From Teredinibacter turnerae (GTDB taxonomy: Bacteria; Pseudomonadota; Gammaproteobacteria; Pseudomonadales; Cellvibrionaceae): 64,000 bases of DNA. The position numbers and the translations under genes were made by a program. Shown here piece after piece: positions 46,649 to 55,068 of the stretch (positions are counted from its first letter, which is position 1; each line of letters begins with the position of its first letter). The stretch lies in contig NZ_CP149817.1 in the NCBI RefSeq assembly GCF_037935975.1, positions 1,860,001 to 1,924,000 on the forward strand, in the 5' to 3' direction. The notes under the pieces were generated by a model. The model made no database searches and had not been told where the DNA came from. It saw only the letters and a list, made by a program, of their open reading frames with translations.

Positions 46649-47800
46649 ATGTCGCAGTTTGACGATATTCGCCCCTATAACGACGATGAAGTGCGTCCTA
46701 TCCTTGACAAATTACTCGCGGATGGCGAATTTCTGGACACTGTCGCCCGATTGAAATTGCGTGGCGCGATTGGTGGATTGGCGCGCCTCGCCCGGCCAAT
46801 GGTCCGCCGACGTCTTGCTCGCGAAGTTTCCGGTGTGAGCAGTGTGCTGGACTTTCAGCAGCGTGTCGAAGTGTATTTGGGGCAAATGCTTGAACGCACC
46901 ACCAGCAGCCTGACCTGTTCGGGGCTGGACCAGCTCGATGCGAAGGCTCCGCACTTGTTTATTTCCAACCACCGGGACATCGCGATGGACCCGGCGCTGG
47001 TCAACTGGGTTATCTATCACAGTGGCTTCAGTACCCTGCGGATCGCCATTGGCGACAACCTGCTGACCAAGCCGTTTGCATCCGACCTCATGCGCCTGAA
47101 CAAGAGTTTTATTGTTCGGCGCGCGCTGACAAACCGGCGCGATAAGCTGGTGGCGGCGAAAAACCTCTCCAGCTACATCCATCACAGTGTACTCAACGAC
47201 CGCGAAAACGTTTGGATCGCTCAGCGCGAGGGCCGCGCCAAAGATGGGCTCGATCAGACCAATCCGGCACTTATTAATATGTTGGCGATGAGCAAAAACA
47301 AGGCGATGAGTTTTGGTGACTTTATAGAAGAAGCCCGGATAGTGCCAGTTGCGGTCTCCTACGAGTACGATCCGTGCGACCAGGCTAAGGCGCGAGAGCT
47401 TTACGAAAAAGCGACGCACGGCACTTATACCAAGGAGCAGCATGAAGACGTGGAATCTATTGCACGCGGCATCACTGGGTTTAAAGGACACTGCCATGTC
47501 GCGTTTGGCACGCCACTGAGTGCGTCCTATGAGGACGCAGACCAGGTTGCAGAGGAGATCGACCGTCAAATCGAAGCCAACTATGTGCTTCATCCCAGTA
47601 ACTGTCTGGCGTTTGAAATGCTCGAGAAACGCACGCCTAAAGTACGTGTGGGGGAGCAACAGCTAGCGTTCGATGACACTGACTGGAACGCCGAGCGCAG
47701 TGAGTTTCGCTCGCGCCTTGAAACCTGCAACGAAAAATATAAACCGACTTTGCTAACGGCATACGCTAACCCTGTCTACAAGCGTCTGGGTCTGAAATAG
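46649..47800 (+). CDS. Acyltransferase of the PlsC/PlsB family (1-acyl-glycerol-3-phosphate acyltransferase-like)
   Basis: 383 residues. Acyltransferase block I is FISNHRDIAMDPAL near 103; the spacing is H-x5-D, not the usual H-x4-D, a form I recall in a subgroup of this family. Block II GDNLLTKPF near 134, block III VWIAQREGRAKDG near 190 (for FPEG), and block IV IVPVAVSYEYDP near 229. No membrane helix. Probably makes or remodels phospholipid at the inner membrane; exact substrate unknown. Its TAG stop overlaps the dinG GTG (TAGTG), so the two are co-translated. Confidence 0.75.
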   Translation: MSQFDDIRPYNDDEVRPILDKLLADGEFLDTVARLKLRGAIGGLARLARPMVRRRLAREVSGVSSVLDFQQRVEVYLGQMLERTTSSLTCSGLDQLDAKAPHLFISNHRDIAMDPALVNWVIYHSGFSTLRIAIGDNLLTKPFASDLMRLNKSFIVRRALTNRRDKLVAAKNLSSYIHHSVLNDRENVWIAQREGRAKDGLDQTNPALINMLAMSKNKAMSFGDFIEEARIVPVAVSYEYDPCDQAKARELYEKATHGTYTKEQHEDVESIARGITGFKGHCHVAFGTPLSASYEDADQVAEEIDRQIEANYVLHPSNCLAFEMLEKRTPKVRVGEQQLAFDDTDWNAERSEFRSRLETCNEKYKPTLLTAYANPVYKRLGLK

Positions 47801-49914
47801 TGCTGCAGGACGAGATAAAACGCGAAATCCAACAGGCCTACAGCCGATTCCTGGAATCGAAACAGCTCAAGCCTCGCTATGGCCAGAAGCTGATGATCGC
47901 GGAGATTGCTCGCACCCTCGGCAATATTGAGCTGGACGGGGAGGGCGCTCGAGAAAGCGACAATCACGTATGTGTTATTGAAGCGGGTACGGGAACGGGT
48001 AAAACGGTGTCGTACTTTTTATCGGCGTTGCCGATCGCAAAACTGCTGGACAAAAAGCTGGTCGTTGCCACGGCAACGGTAGCGCTCCAGGAGCAGGTCG
48101 TCTACAAAGATTTGCCTGAAATACTCCGTCACAGCCAGCTCGAATTCCAGTACCGCCTTGCCAAAGGCCGGGGTCGCTATTTGTGCCTGGCCAAGCTGGA
48201 TCGGCTGTTGAGTGCCGAAGACGAGATCCAGTTTATTCCTCTCTATGAAGAGGAATCTCAAATGAGCGACAGCGAAGGTAAGCTCTACCAGCAAATGATG
48301 CAGGAGCTATCGACGGGTACCTGGGATGGTGATCGCGACAATTGGCAGGAGGAAATTGAGCCGTCCACCTGGCAACGAGTGACGACAGATCACCGCCAAT
48401 GCAGTGGGCGCAAATGCAGTTTCGTGCGCAATTGCAGCTTTTTCCGTGCCCGCGAAGAATTGGATGACGCGGACTGCATTATTGCGAACCACGACCTGGT
48501 GCTGGCGGATCTCGCCCTCGGTGGTGGTGCCATTCTGCCACCGCCAGAAGACACCATTTATATTTTCGACGAAGGTCATCACCTGCCAGACAAGGCCATC
48601 AACCATTTTGCTGCCCATACCCGCTACCGCAGCACGATTCGCTGGCTGGGTCAGAGCGAAGGCCAGTGGCCGGGGTTGGTGTCGCCGCTGGCCGAAGCAA
48701 CTTACTTTTGTAATCTGGCTGATCCTCTAGAATCCGCGTTGCGTTCGGTGCGTCATATTATGGAAGGGAACCTCCATTTATTGCAGGCGCTAACCGCGGA
48801 TATTGACCGCGAGCAATTCAGTCCGCGGCTGCGCTTTCCGCAAGGGGTTGTGCCGCGAGAGCTGGAAGCGGTGGCGTGTGATCTGGTTGAAGGTTTCGGT
48901 GAGCTCGTACAGATTCTGCAGAAACTGAACAAAGAAATGGATGCGCTGCTCGAGGATGACCACCCGTTGGTGCCCAAGGTTGATCTGGAAAACCTCTACC
49001 CACTGTTGGGAACCTGGCTCAGCCGTGCCGAAGCTAACCTTGAGTTGTGGGAGAGCTATGCGGATACCGAGCCCAACGAAAAGTTTCCGTATGCGCGTTG
49101 GATTACCCTGCTTGAATTTAACGAAATTGTAGATTTTGAAATCGTCTCCAGCCCAATCCTCGCCTCGCGCGCGCTGGAGCAAAGTCTGTGGTCTCGTTGC
49201 TTTGGCGCGGTAGTGACGTCGGCGACGCTTACCGCGTTGAACTCTTTCGACCGCTTTAAATATCGTGCCGGTACCTATGATTCCGCCAATTACGCGGTGG
49301 TCCCCAGCCCGTTCGATTATGCCAACCACGCGCAACTGGTGGTGCCGGAAAACGCGCTGGAGGCGAACGATCCTGCACATACCGAAAACGTAGCGCAGAT
49401 GCTGGAGGATATCGTCGATAGAAGCGCGGGAACACTCGTTTTATTCTCGTCCCGCAAACAGATGCTCGACACCAACGATTTAATTCCGCGTGAATTGCGC
49501 AAACTGGTACTCATGCAGGGCATCGAAAGTAAGCAGGCTTTGGTGCGCAAGCACAAGAAACGTATCGATGAGGGCGAAGGCAGCGTGTTGTTTGGGCTGG
49601 CCAGTTTTGCCGAAGGCGTTGACTTACCGGGCAACTATTGCACCCACGTAATTATCGCCAAAATTCCTTTCTCCGTGCCGGATGATCCGATCGAGGCTTC
49701 GCTTGCGGAATGGGTGGAAGCAAAAGGCGGCAATGCGTTTATGCAAATTACCGTGCCGGACGCCGCTATAAAGCTGGTTCAGGCATGTGGACGACTGTTG
49801 CGTACCGAAAGCGACACCGGCAAGGTGAGTATTCTCGATCGCCGGCTGCTCACCAAACGATACGGCAAGGCGCTGCTCAATTCACTGCCCCCCTTCGGCG
49901 GTGGCTTGAGGTAA
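47800..49914 (+). CDS. dinG: ATP-dependent DNA helicase DinG
   Basis: 704 residues, GTG start. XPD-like superfamily 2 helicase: Walker A EAGTGTGKTVSYF near 62, Fe-S cluster Cys in YLCLAKL near 128 and CSGRKCSFVRNC near 200, DEGHHL near 248, TSATLTALNSF near 470, and motif VI QACGRLLRTESDTG near 660. Unwinds 5'-tailed DNA, R-loops and forks. I see no LexA box before it, as expected if it is read from the acyltransferase promoter. E. coli dinG is SOS-controlled, so regulation may differ. Confidence 0.9.
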   Translation: MLQDEIKREIQQAYSRFLESKQLKPRYGQKLMIAEIARTLGNIELDGEGARESDNHVCVIEAGTGTGKTVSYFLSALPIAKLLDKKLVVATATVALQEQVVYKDLPEILRHSQLEFQYRLAKGRGRYLCLAKLDRLLSAEDEIQFIPLYEEESQMSDSEGKLYQQMMQELSTGTWDGDRDNWQEEIEPSTWQRVTTDHRQCSGRKCSFVRNCSFFRAREELDDADCIIANHDLVLADLALGGGAILPPPEDTIYIFDEGHHLPDKAINHFAAHTRYRSTIRWLGQSEGQWPGLVSPLAEATYFCNLADPLESALRSVRHIMEGNLHLLQALTADIDREQFSPRLRFPQGVVPRELEAVACDLVEGFGELVQILQKLNKEMDALLEDDHPLVPKVDLENLYPLLGTWLSRAEANLELWESYADTEPNEKFPYARWITLLEFNEIVDFEIVSSPILASRALEQSLWSRCFGAVVTSATLTALNSFDRFKYRAGTYDSANYAVVPSPFDYANHAQLVVPENALEANDPAHTENVAQMLEDIVDRSAGTLVLFSSRKQMLDTNDLIPRELRKLVLMQGIESKQALVRKHKKRIDEGEGSVLFGLASFAEGVDLPGNYCTHVIIAKIPFSVPDDPIEASLAEWVEAKGGNAFMQITVPDAAIKLVQACGRLLRTESDTGKVSILDRRLLTKRYGKALLNSLPPFGGGLR

Positions 49915-49937
49915 CTCACTATTGCAGATAAATATTT

Positions 49938-50264
49938 ATGACAGACAAAAACACTCAGATTGCATCCCTGTTAATGGACATAGAGTACGAGCTGCGAACC
50001 CTTGGTGTATGGTCGTCCACACCACCGACGCCTGAGCAGTTGGCGAGTACGCAGCCGTTTTGCATCGACACCATGACATTTGTCGAGTGGACGCAATTTG
50101 TGTTCATCCCCAAGATGCTCTTCATAGTGAAGAACGGTGCGCCTCTGCCAGAAAAGTGCGGTGTTGCGCCTATGGCTGAAGAATATTTTCGCGGGCAGCA
50201 ACGGGACATTACCGGACTGTTAAGTACCATGAACAAATTGGATGAAGTGCTCAGCGCCACTTGA
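49938..50264 (+). CDS. yqcC: YqcC family protein (DUF446)
   Basis: 108 residues. Matches YqcC: LLMDIEYELRTLGVWSS near 11, PFCIDTMTFVEWTQFVFIPKM near 40, CGVAPMAEEYF near 73. Small all-helical cytoplasmic protein of unknown role, often next to truC in enterobacteria; here it follows dinG by 23 bp. Convergent with argS. Confidence 0.88.
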   Translation: MTDKNTQIASLLMDIEYELRTLGVWSSTPPTPEQLASTQPFCIDTMTFVEWTQFVFIPKMLFIVKNGAPLPEKCGVAPMAEEYFRGQQRDITGLLSTMNKLDEVLSAT

Positions 50265-50290
50265 TCGAGCGCTGAGTATTATCGCTCTGG

Positions 50291-52027
50291 CTACATCCGC
50301 TCCATAACTTCAATGCCAAGAAGGTCCAGCCCCAGAGCAAGTGTTTTGGCAACGGCCGCGCTTAACACCAAACGACTGTTACGGGTGTCTTCTTGCACGT
50401 CTGATTTAAGTATCGGGCAGGCTTCGTAGAAGGTCATAAACAAGCTGGACAAATCGTATAAATAGTTACACAAAACATGTGGCAGCGCCTCGCTGGCCAC
50501 CTGCTCTACGACTTCGGCGAATTGCAGTGTTTTAAGTGCCAGCGCTTTTTCCTGGGCTTCGTAAATATTCAAGTCAGCGGCAAAGCTCTCGAGATCCAGG
50601 TCGGCTTTACGGAAAATGCTCTTGATTCGGGTATAGGCGTATTGCAGGTAAGGCCCGGTATTGCCTTCGAAGCTGAGCATCGCATCCCAATTAAATACAT
50701 AGTCATTGGTGCGTGTTTTAGATAAATCGGCATATTTAATTGCGCCAATGCCCACCTTGCGTGCGATATCTGCCGCTTCCTGTGCGTCCAGCTCGCTATT
50801 GGCGGCAACCACCTGACCGGCCCGTTCAACCGCTTCCTCCAACAACTCTGCTAACTTAACAGTGCCGCCGCTGCGGGTTTTAAACGGCTTGCCATCCGTC
50901 CCCATCATGGTGCCAAACGGATGATGCTCCAGGCTGACCCATTCGTTGACGAAATTGGCCTTGCGAGCCACGGTAAACACCTGCTGCATGTGGAGGGACT
51001 GTCGCGCATCGATAAAATATAGAATGCGGTCGGCCGCCAGCTCGCCCGTGCGGTAGCGCAATGCAGCGAGGTCGGTGGTGGAATATAGATACCCGCCGTC
51101 CTTTTTCTGCACGATAACTGGGCTGGGGTCGCCATTTTTGTCGGCGAGCTCCTGCAGAAATACCACTTGCGCGCCGTCATCTTCCACTGCCAGGCCCTGG
51201 GCTTTCAATTCGCTGACGACCGCTGCGAGGTCGTCGTTATAGGCACTTTCACCGCGCACATCTTGTGGGCCCAGCGTGACATTCAGCAGGCTGTATATTT
51301 CTTCGCTGTGCTTGAGTGAAACCCGCTTGAAGGATTCCCACAAATTCAAAATATGCTGATCGCCAGATTGCAGGCGTACCACATAGTCGCGTGCTTTGGT
51401 GGCAAAGGCTGCATCGGTATCGAAGTGTGCTTTGGCTTTTTGGTAGAAGGTTTCCAGGTCTTTAAGCGCGAAATCCGGTTTGTCGCCATCGCTGAGTTGG
51501 GTTTCCAACTCGGCAATCAGCATCCCGAACTGGGTTCCCCAATCGCCGACATGATTCTGGCGAATAACCTTGTCGCCATTAAACTCCAAAATACGCGCCA
51601 GGCAATCACCAATGATGGTGGACCGCAGATGGCCTACATGCATCTCTTTAGCGAGGTTGGGCGAAGAGTAGTCAACCACAACAGTCTGTGCTTCTTGCTC
51701 GGTTTGCGCCGCGAGGTTAGCAGTACTGGATGATTCCGCCAGTTGGCGTGCCAACCAGGCGTTTTCGAGATGGATATTAATAAATCCCGGGCCAGCGATT
51801 TCGACCTTTTCGGCGACACCAGAAAGATCCAGACTATCGACAATGGATTGTGCCAGTTCTCGCGGATTGGTTTTCATCGCTTTCGCGGCAGCCATGGCCC
51901 CATTTGCCTGATAGTCGCCGAAGCCCGGCTTTTTGCTGATGGCCAGGTGAGGGCTGTAGTCGTTGGGTATGCCGACGTCTGACATGGCACTGCGGACGCG
52001 ATCAGCAAGGAACTTGCGAATATTCAT
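50291..52027 (-). CDS. argS: Arginyl-tRNA synthetase
   Basis: 578 residues from ATG 52027, whose [11 protein letters not shown] matches the family start; a GTG at 52051 is in frame but unneeded. N-terminal Add-1 domain, HIGH-like motif [14 protein letters not shown] near 126, no canonical KMSKS (typical of ArgRS), and the anticodon-binding DALR domain at the C-terminus ([20 protein letters not shown]). Charges tRNA-Arg. A GATAAGAACC stretch rather than a strong ribosome site lies upstream. Confidence 0.97.
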   Translation of the reverse strand: MNIRKFLADRVRSAMSDVGIPNDYSPHLAISKKPGFGDYQANGAMAAAKAMKTNPRELAQSIVDSLDLSGVAEKVEIAGPGFINIHLENAWLARQLAESSSTANLAAQTEQEAQTVVVDYSSPNLAKEMHVGHLRSTIIGDCLARILEFNGDKVIRQNHVGDWGTQFGMLIAELETQLSDGDKPDFALKDLETFYQKAKAHFDTDAAFATKARDYVVRLQSGDQHILNLWESFKRVSLKHSEEIYSLLNVTLGPQDVRGESAYNDDLAAVVSELKAQGLAVEDDGAQVVFLQELADKNGDPSPVIVQKKDGGYLYSTTDLAALRYRTGELAADRILYFIDARQSLHMQQVFTVARKANFVNEWVSLEHHPFGTMMGTDGKPFKTRSGGTVKLAELLEEAVERAGQVVAANSELDAQEAADIARKVGIGAIKYADLSKTRTNDYVFNWDAMLSFEGNTGPYLQYAYTRIKSIFRKADLDLESFAADLNIYEAQEKALALKTLQFAEVVEQVASEALPHVLCNYLYDLSSLFMTFYEACPILKSDVQEDTRNSRLVLSAAVAKTLALGLDLLGIEVMERM

Positions 52028-52171
52028 AAGCTTGGTCTGGGTTCTTATCACGGAAGCGCGATTGTAACGGGCGTCACATCAGATGCAAGTTAGAGTGCCC
52101 GAAAAGCGCGGAAAACTCCTGAAGGGTCAATATATCCCGCTAAACTGAGGTAATATTCTTTGCGCCAGCCC

Positions 52172-52197
52172 CCCCATGCGGGGGAGATCGCATGGGG
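52172..52197. repeat. Inverted repeat in the argS / enoyl-CoA hydratase spacer
   Basis: Nine perfect pairs CCCCATGCG / CGCATGGGG around GGGGAGAT. No T-run follows, so it is not a standard terminator. It lies 46 bp before the small leader ORF, in the probable leader or operator of the hydratase-SDR pair. Confidence 0.55.
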
Positions 52198-52242
52198 AGT
52201 TCAGGGTTAAAACAAGATATCCAGGACTGAACGGAGACATTA

Positions 52243-52269
52243 ATGGCTACACGGAGAAACCATGACTGA
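52243..52269 (+). CDS. Eight-codon leader ORF overlapping the hydratase start
   Basis: ATG GCT ACA CGG AGA AAC CAT GAC TGA (MATRRNHD) has its own GGAG eight bases upstream and ends at 52269, seven bases past the ATG of the next gene, in another frame. The hydratase ribosome site CGGAG lies inside it. Layout suggests translational coupling; it may also be chance. Confidence 0.35.
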   Translation: MATRRNHD

Positions 52270-53041
52270 CTACATCGAGGCTTCATTCCTCAAAAATCAC
52301 GTGTGCGAAGTGGTTATTAATCGGCCAGCGAAGAAGAACGCCATCAATCTTGCGATGTACGAAGCGCTGCTGGCGGTGCTCAAGCAGGCGGAAGCCGATA
52401 ACGACATTCGCGTGTTGCTGCTCTGCGGAGCCGAAGGTAACTTCACCGCAGGTAATGATCTGGCCGATCTTGCCAGTTTTGCTGCAGATCCGGGGAGCAT
52501 CCTTTCTCCAAACAATCCGGTCGTCAGGTTCATGCGCGCCCTGGATCGTTTTCCGAAGCCTGTGGTGACAGCGGTTGAAGGCGTGGCGGTGGGAATTGGG
52601 GTGACGCTGTTACTCCACTGTGATCTTGTTTACGCAGCAAACTCAGCGCGCTTTTCCATGCCGTTTATCGATCTGGGGTTGTGCCCGGAGTACGCGTCGT
52701 CTGTGCTGATTCCGCGTCTGGCGGGCTACCCGAAGGCGGCGGAATGGATGATGCTCGGTGACGCATTTGGTGGTGCGGAGGCGCAGTCGGCCGGGCTGGT
52801 AAACCGGGTTTGCAGTGATGCGCTTGCCACCGCGCGACAGCAAAGCGAACGGCTGGCACAGAAGCCGCCAGCGGCGTTGCGAGCAACCAAACGTCTATTG
52901 CGCCAGTCTCATGGCGAGCTGGACGGCCCCATGCAGCGGGAACTCACCGAATTTGGTACAGCGCTCAAGGGGCCCGAGTTTGGCGAAGCACTTAAAGCTT
53001 TTTTTGAAAAGCGCTCACCAGATTTCTCCGAGTTCAGCTAA
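52262..53041 (+). CDS. Enoyl-CoA hydratase/isomerase family protein
   Basis: 259 residues, crotonase fold. VVINRPAKKNAINLAMYEAL near 19; oxyanion-hole segment CGAEGNFTAGNDLADLASF near 58; EGVAVGIGVTLLLHCDLVYA near 105; LGLCPEYASSVLIPRLAGY near 138, where Glu is in the catalytic position of the isomerase type. The trailing FFEKRSPDFSEF is typical. Acts on enoyl-CoA in fatty acid breakdown. GGAG five bases before ATG. Forms a pair with the SDR 23 bp on. Confidence 0.85.
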   Translation: MTDYIEASFLKNHVCEVVINRPAKKNAINLAMYEALLAVLKQAEADNDIRVLLLCGAEGNFTAGNDLADLASFAADPGSILSPNNPVVRFMRALDRFPKPVVTAVEGVAVGIGVTLLLHCDLVYAANSARFSMPFIDLGLCPEYASSVLIPRLAGYPKAAEWMMLGDAFGGAEAQSAGLVNRVCSDALATARQQSERLAQKPPAALRATKRLLRQSHGELDGPMQRELTEFGTALKGPEFGEALKAFFEKRSPDFSEFS

Positions 53042-53064
53042 TCGATCAATCTCAGGAAAATACA

Positions 53065-53886
53065 ATGGCGAATATGATGGATTTTAGCGGTAAAACCGTA
53101 GTGGTTGTGGGGGGCACCAGTGGCATTAACCTGGGGATTGCCCGCAGTTTTGCCGCCGCAGGCGCGCGTGTCGCGGTTGCCAGTCGCGATCAGCAGAAGG
53201 TGGATAATGCCATCGCAGAGTTGACGGCCCTTGGTGACGCTATGGGATTTGCGGCGGATGTCCGCGACGAAGCTGCCGTTGTCGAAGGTTTTAGTCAGGT
53301 CGCGCATAGCTGGGGTAGCTTCGATGTTCTGGTGAGCGGCGCCGCCGGTAACTTTCCTGCGCTCGCGAATGGCATGTCGGCGAACGGATTCAAGTCGGTG
53401 GTGGAAATCGATTTGTTGGGTACCTTTCATGTGACCAAAGCTGCTTATCCCCACCTGCGCAAACCCGGCGCCAGTGTCATCAATATTTCCGCCCCGCAAG
53501 CTTTCCTGCCGATGGTGGCTCAGTCTCATGTCTGTGCTGCCAAAGCCGGGGTCGATATGCTGACGCGCACTCTGGCGATGGAATGGGGGCCGGAGGGAAT
53601 TCGGGTTAACAGCGTTGTGCCCGGCCCAATTGCCGGTACTGAAGGCATGAAACGCCTGGCGCCGACGCAAGAGCTGATCACACAGGCGACTCACTCGGTT
53701 CCTCTGAAGCGGTTAGGGACACCTGATGATGTCGGCAATCTATGCCTCTTTCTTAGTTCAACTATGGCCAGCTACATCTCGGGTGCAGTCGTGCCTGTTG
53801 ATGGCGGCTGGTCTCTCTCTGGCGCCTCTGGGCTTAGTGCCACCCTGGGCGATTTGATTCTGCAGATGTCTGCTGGCGCGCAATGA
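53065..53886 (+). CDS. SDR family oxidoreductase, 2,4-dienoyl-CoA reductase-like
   Basis: 273 residues, Rossmann fold: GGTSGINLGIARSFAAAG near 17, SGAAGNFPALANGM near 92 (NAAGNFxxP-like, as in dienoyl-CoA reductases), Ser in INISAPQAF near 145, and Lys in HVCAAKAGVDML. The Tyr of the usual YxxxK is Val here; dienoyl-CoA reductases also lack it at that place. PVDGGWSLSG near the end. Next to the enoyl-CoA hydratase this fits NADPH-dependent handling of unsaturated acyl-CoA. FabG-type activity is the less likely alternative. Confidence 0.75.
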   Translation: MANMMDFSGKTVVVVGGTSGINLGIARSFAAAGARVAVASRDQQKVDNAIAELTALGDAMGFAADVRDEAAVVEGFSQVAHSWGSFDVLVSGAAGNFPALANGMSANGFKSVVEIDLLGTFHVTKAAYPHLRKPGASVINISAPQAFLPMVAQSHVCAAKAGVDMLTRTLAMEWGPEGIRVNSVVPGPIAGTEGMKRLAPTQELITQATHSVPLKRLGTPDDVGNLCLFLSSTMASYISGAVVPVDGGWSLSGASGLSATLGDLILQMSAGAQ

Positions 53887-53995
53887 CATCCCCTGAACCC
53901 CCTGCTATGATCCGCGCTTTGTTTTACTATTCACGTGGCAATTATCGTTGTTAGAAACAGGCGGCGCATAGAAGCGTCGTCACGCAGGGGACATC

Positions 53996-54862
53996 ATGTC
54001 GCAAAAAGTAGAAGAGCTGATTTTAAAATTCAGTTGTGATGATCAGCCGGGAATCGTCGCTTCCGTTGCGAGTTTATTCTCGTTACAAGGGTTCAATATT
54101 CGCGAGTCTTCGCAGTTTGAGGATGTGACCACCAAGCGCTTCTTTATGCGCACCTTGCTGGAGTCGGTGGAAGGACCTAAAAGTTTACATGACGTGGAAT
54201 CCGCATTTCACTCAATCGCTGATCGTTATCGTATGGATTGGAGTTTGTGCGACGGACGCAAAAAGGCCAAAGTCTTGATTGCGGTTTCGCAGTGGGGGCA
54301 CTGTCTCAATAACCTGCTGAACAGTTGGAAGCGCGGTACCCTGCCTGTCGAGATAGTCGGCGTTGTGTCCAACCACGAAGAAATGCGCTCGCTCACTGAA
54401 TGGTACGGCGTACCCTATCATTATTTGCCTGTGACCAAAGAAACCAAACCGGAGCAGGAAGCGCAAATTCTCAAAGTGATGGGCGATGCCGGTGCGGAAT
54501 TACTGGTGCTCGCGCGCTATATGCAAATTCTCTCCGATGACTTGTGCCGCGCGCTCGCCGGGCGTGCTATTAATATTCATCACTCGTTCCTGCCAGGCTT
54601 TAAAGGTGCCAAGCCCTATCACCAAGCCTATGATCGCGGGGTAAAGCTGATTGGTGCTACCGCGCATTACGTCACTGCGGAGTTGGATGAGGGGCCGATT
54701 ATCGAGCAGGCAGTAGAGCGTGTTACCCACGCAAATTCACCTGAAGAGTTGGTTGAGCTTGGCAGAGATACCGAGGCCGTGGTGTTGCAGCGGGCGGTGC
54801 GATGGCACGCTGAAAATCGTATCTTGTTGAATGGCGGTAAAACGGTGGTGTTTACCCGTTAA
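53996..54862 (+). CDS. purU: Formyltetrahydrofolate deformylase
   Basis: 288 residues. An ACT domain opens the protein (FSCDDQPGIVASVASLFSLQG, given in part) and a formyl-transferase fold follows: VLIAVSQWGHCLNNLLNSW near 92, PVEIVGVVSNHEEMRSL near 115, AINIHHSFLPGFKGAKPYHQ near 200 with the catalytic His, and HYVTAELDEGPIIEQ near 230 with Asp. Releases formate and THF from 10-formyl-THF to balance one-carbon pools with glycine and methionine. Ribosome site AGGGGA. Confidence 0.95.
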   Translation: MSQKVEELILKFSCDDQPGIVASVASLFSLQGFNIRESSQFEDVTTKRFFMRTLLESVEGPKSLHDVESAFHSIADRYRMDWSLCDGRKKAKVLIAVSQWGHCLNNLLNSWKRGTLPVEIVGVVSNHEEMRSLTEWYGVPYHYLPVTKETKPEQEAQILKVMGDAGAELLVLARYMQILSDDLCRALAGRAINIHHSFLPGFKGAKPYHQAYDRGVKLIGATAHYVTAELDEGPIIEQAVERVTHANSPEELVELGRDTEAVVLQRAVRWHAENRILLNGGKTVVFTR

Positions 54863-54890
54863 ACAGATCCAACAGTTGTGATCTTACTGA

Positions 54891-55025
54891 ATGTGTTAAG
54901 ACTGAATCTGTTGAGGCTATAGGTGTTAAGACTATAGGTTTTAAAACTATAAGTTTTAAAGTGATAGGGCTTAGGGTGATAGGTTTTGATGTAATAGGTT
55001 CTAAAGCTACATGTGTTAAATGAAA
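54891..55025. repeat. 15-bp degenerate tandem repeat, nine units
   Basis: Nine consecutive 15-mers near the consensus AGGTTTTAAAGTGAT (for example AGGTGTTAAGACTAT, AGGTTTTAAAACTAT, AAGTTTTAAAGTGAT, AGGTTTTGATGTAAT) fill the gap between purU and the terminator shared with the aminopeptidase gene. AT-rich, no spacers. Read on the minus strand, in one open frame, it gives pentapeptide units such as LEPIT, SKPIT, LSPIT, LKPIV, LTPIA. Confidence 0.9.
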
Positions 55026-55050
55026 ACGGCTGCCTCGGCAGCCGTTTTTT
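55023..55050. terminator. Bidirectional terminator between purU and the M1 peptidase
   Basis: AAAACGGCTGC-CTCG-GCAGCCGTTTTTT: eleven-pair stem with A- and T-runs on both sides, between two convergent genes. Confidence 0.92.
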
Positions 55051-55068
55051 GTACGAGTGAATCTGGTG

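Noticed and set aside
46712-47659. 315-codon open frame antisense to the acyltransferase
   Set aside because: A mirror frame of a well-supported gene with no ribosome site or recognisable domain.
53038-53694. 218-codon minus-strand frame inside the SDR gene
   Set aside because: Antisense shadow, His/Arg-rich, no domain.
54891-55025. CRISPR array
   Set aside because: Units are contiguous 15-mers without unique spacers, and no cas gene is present.
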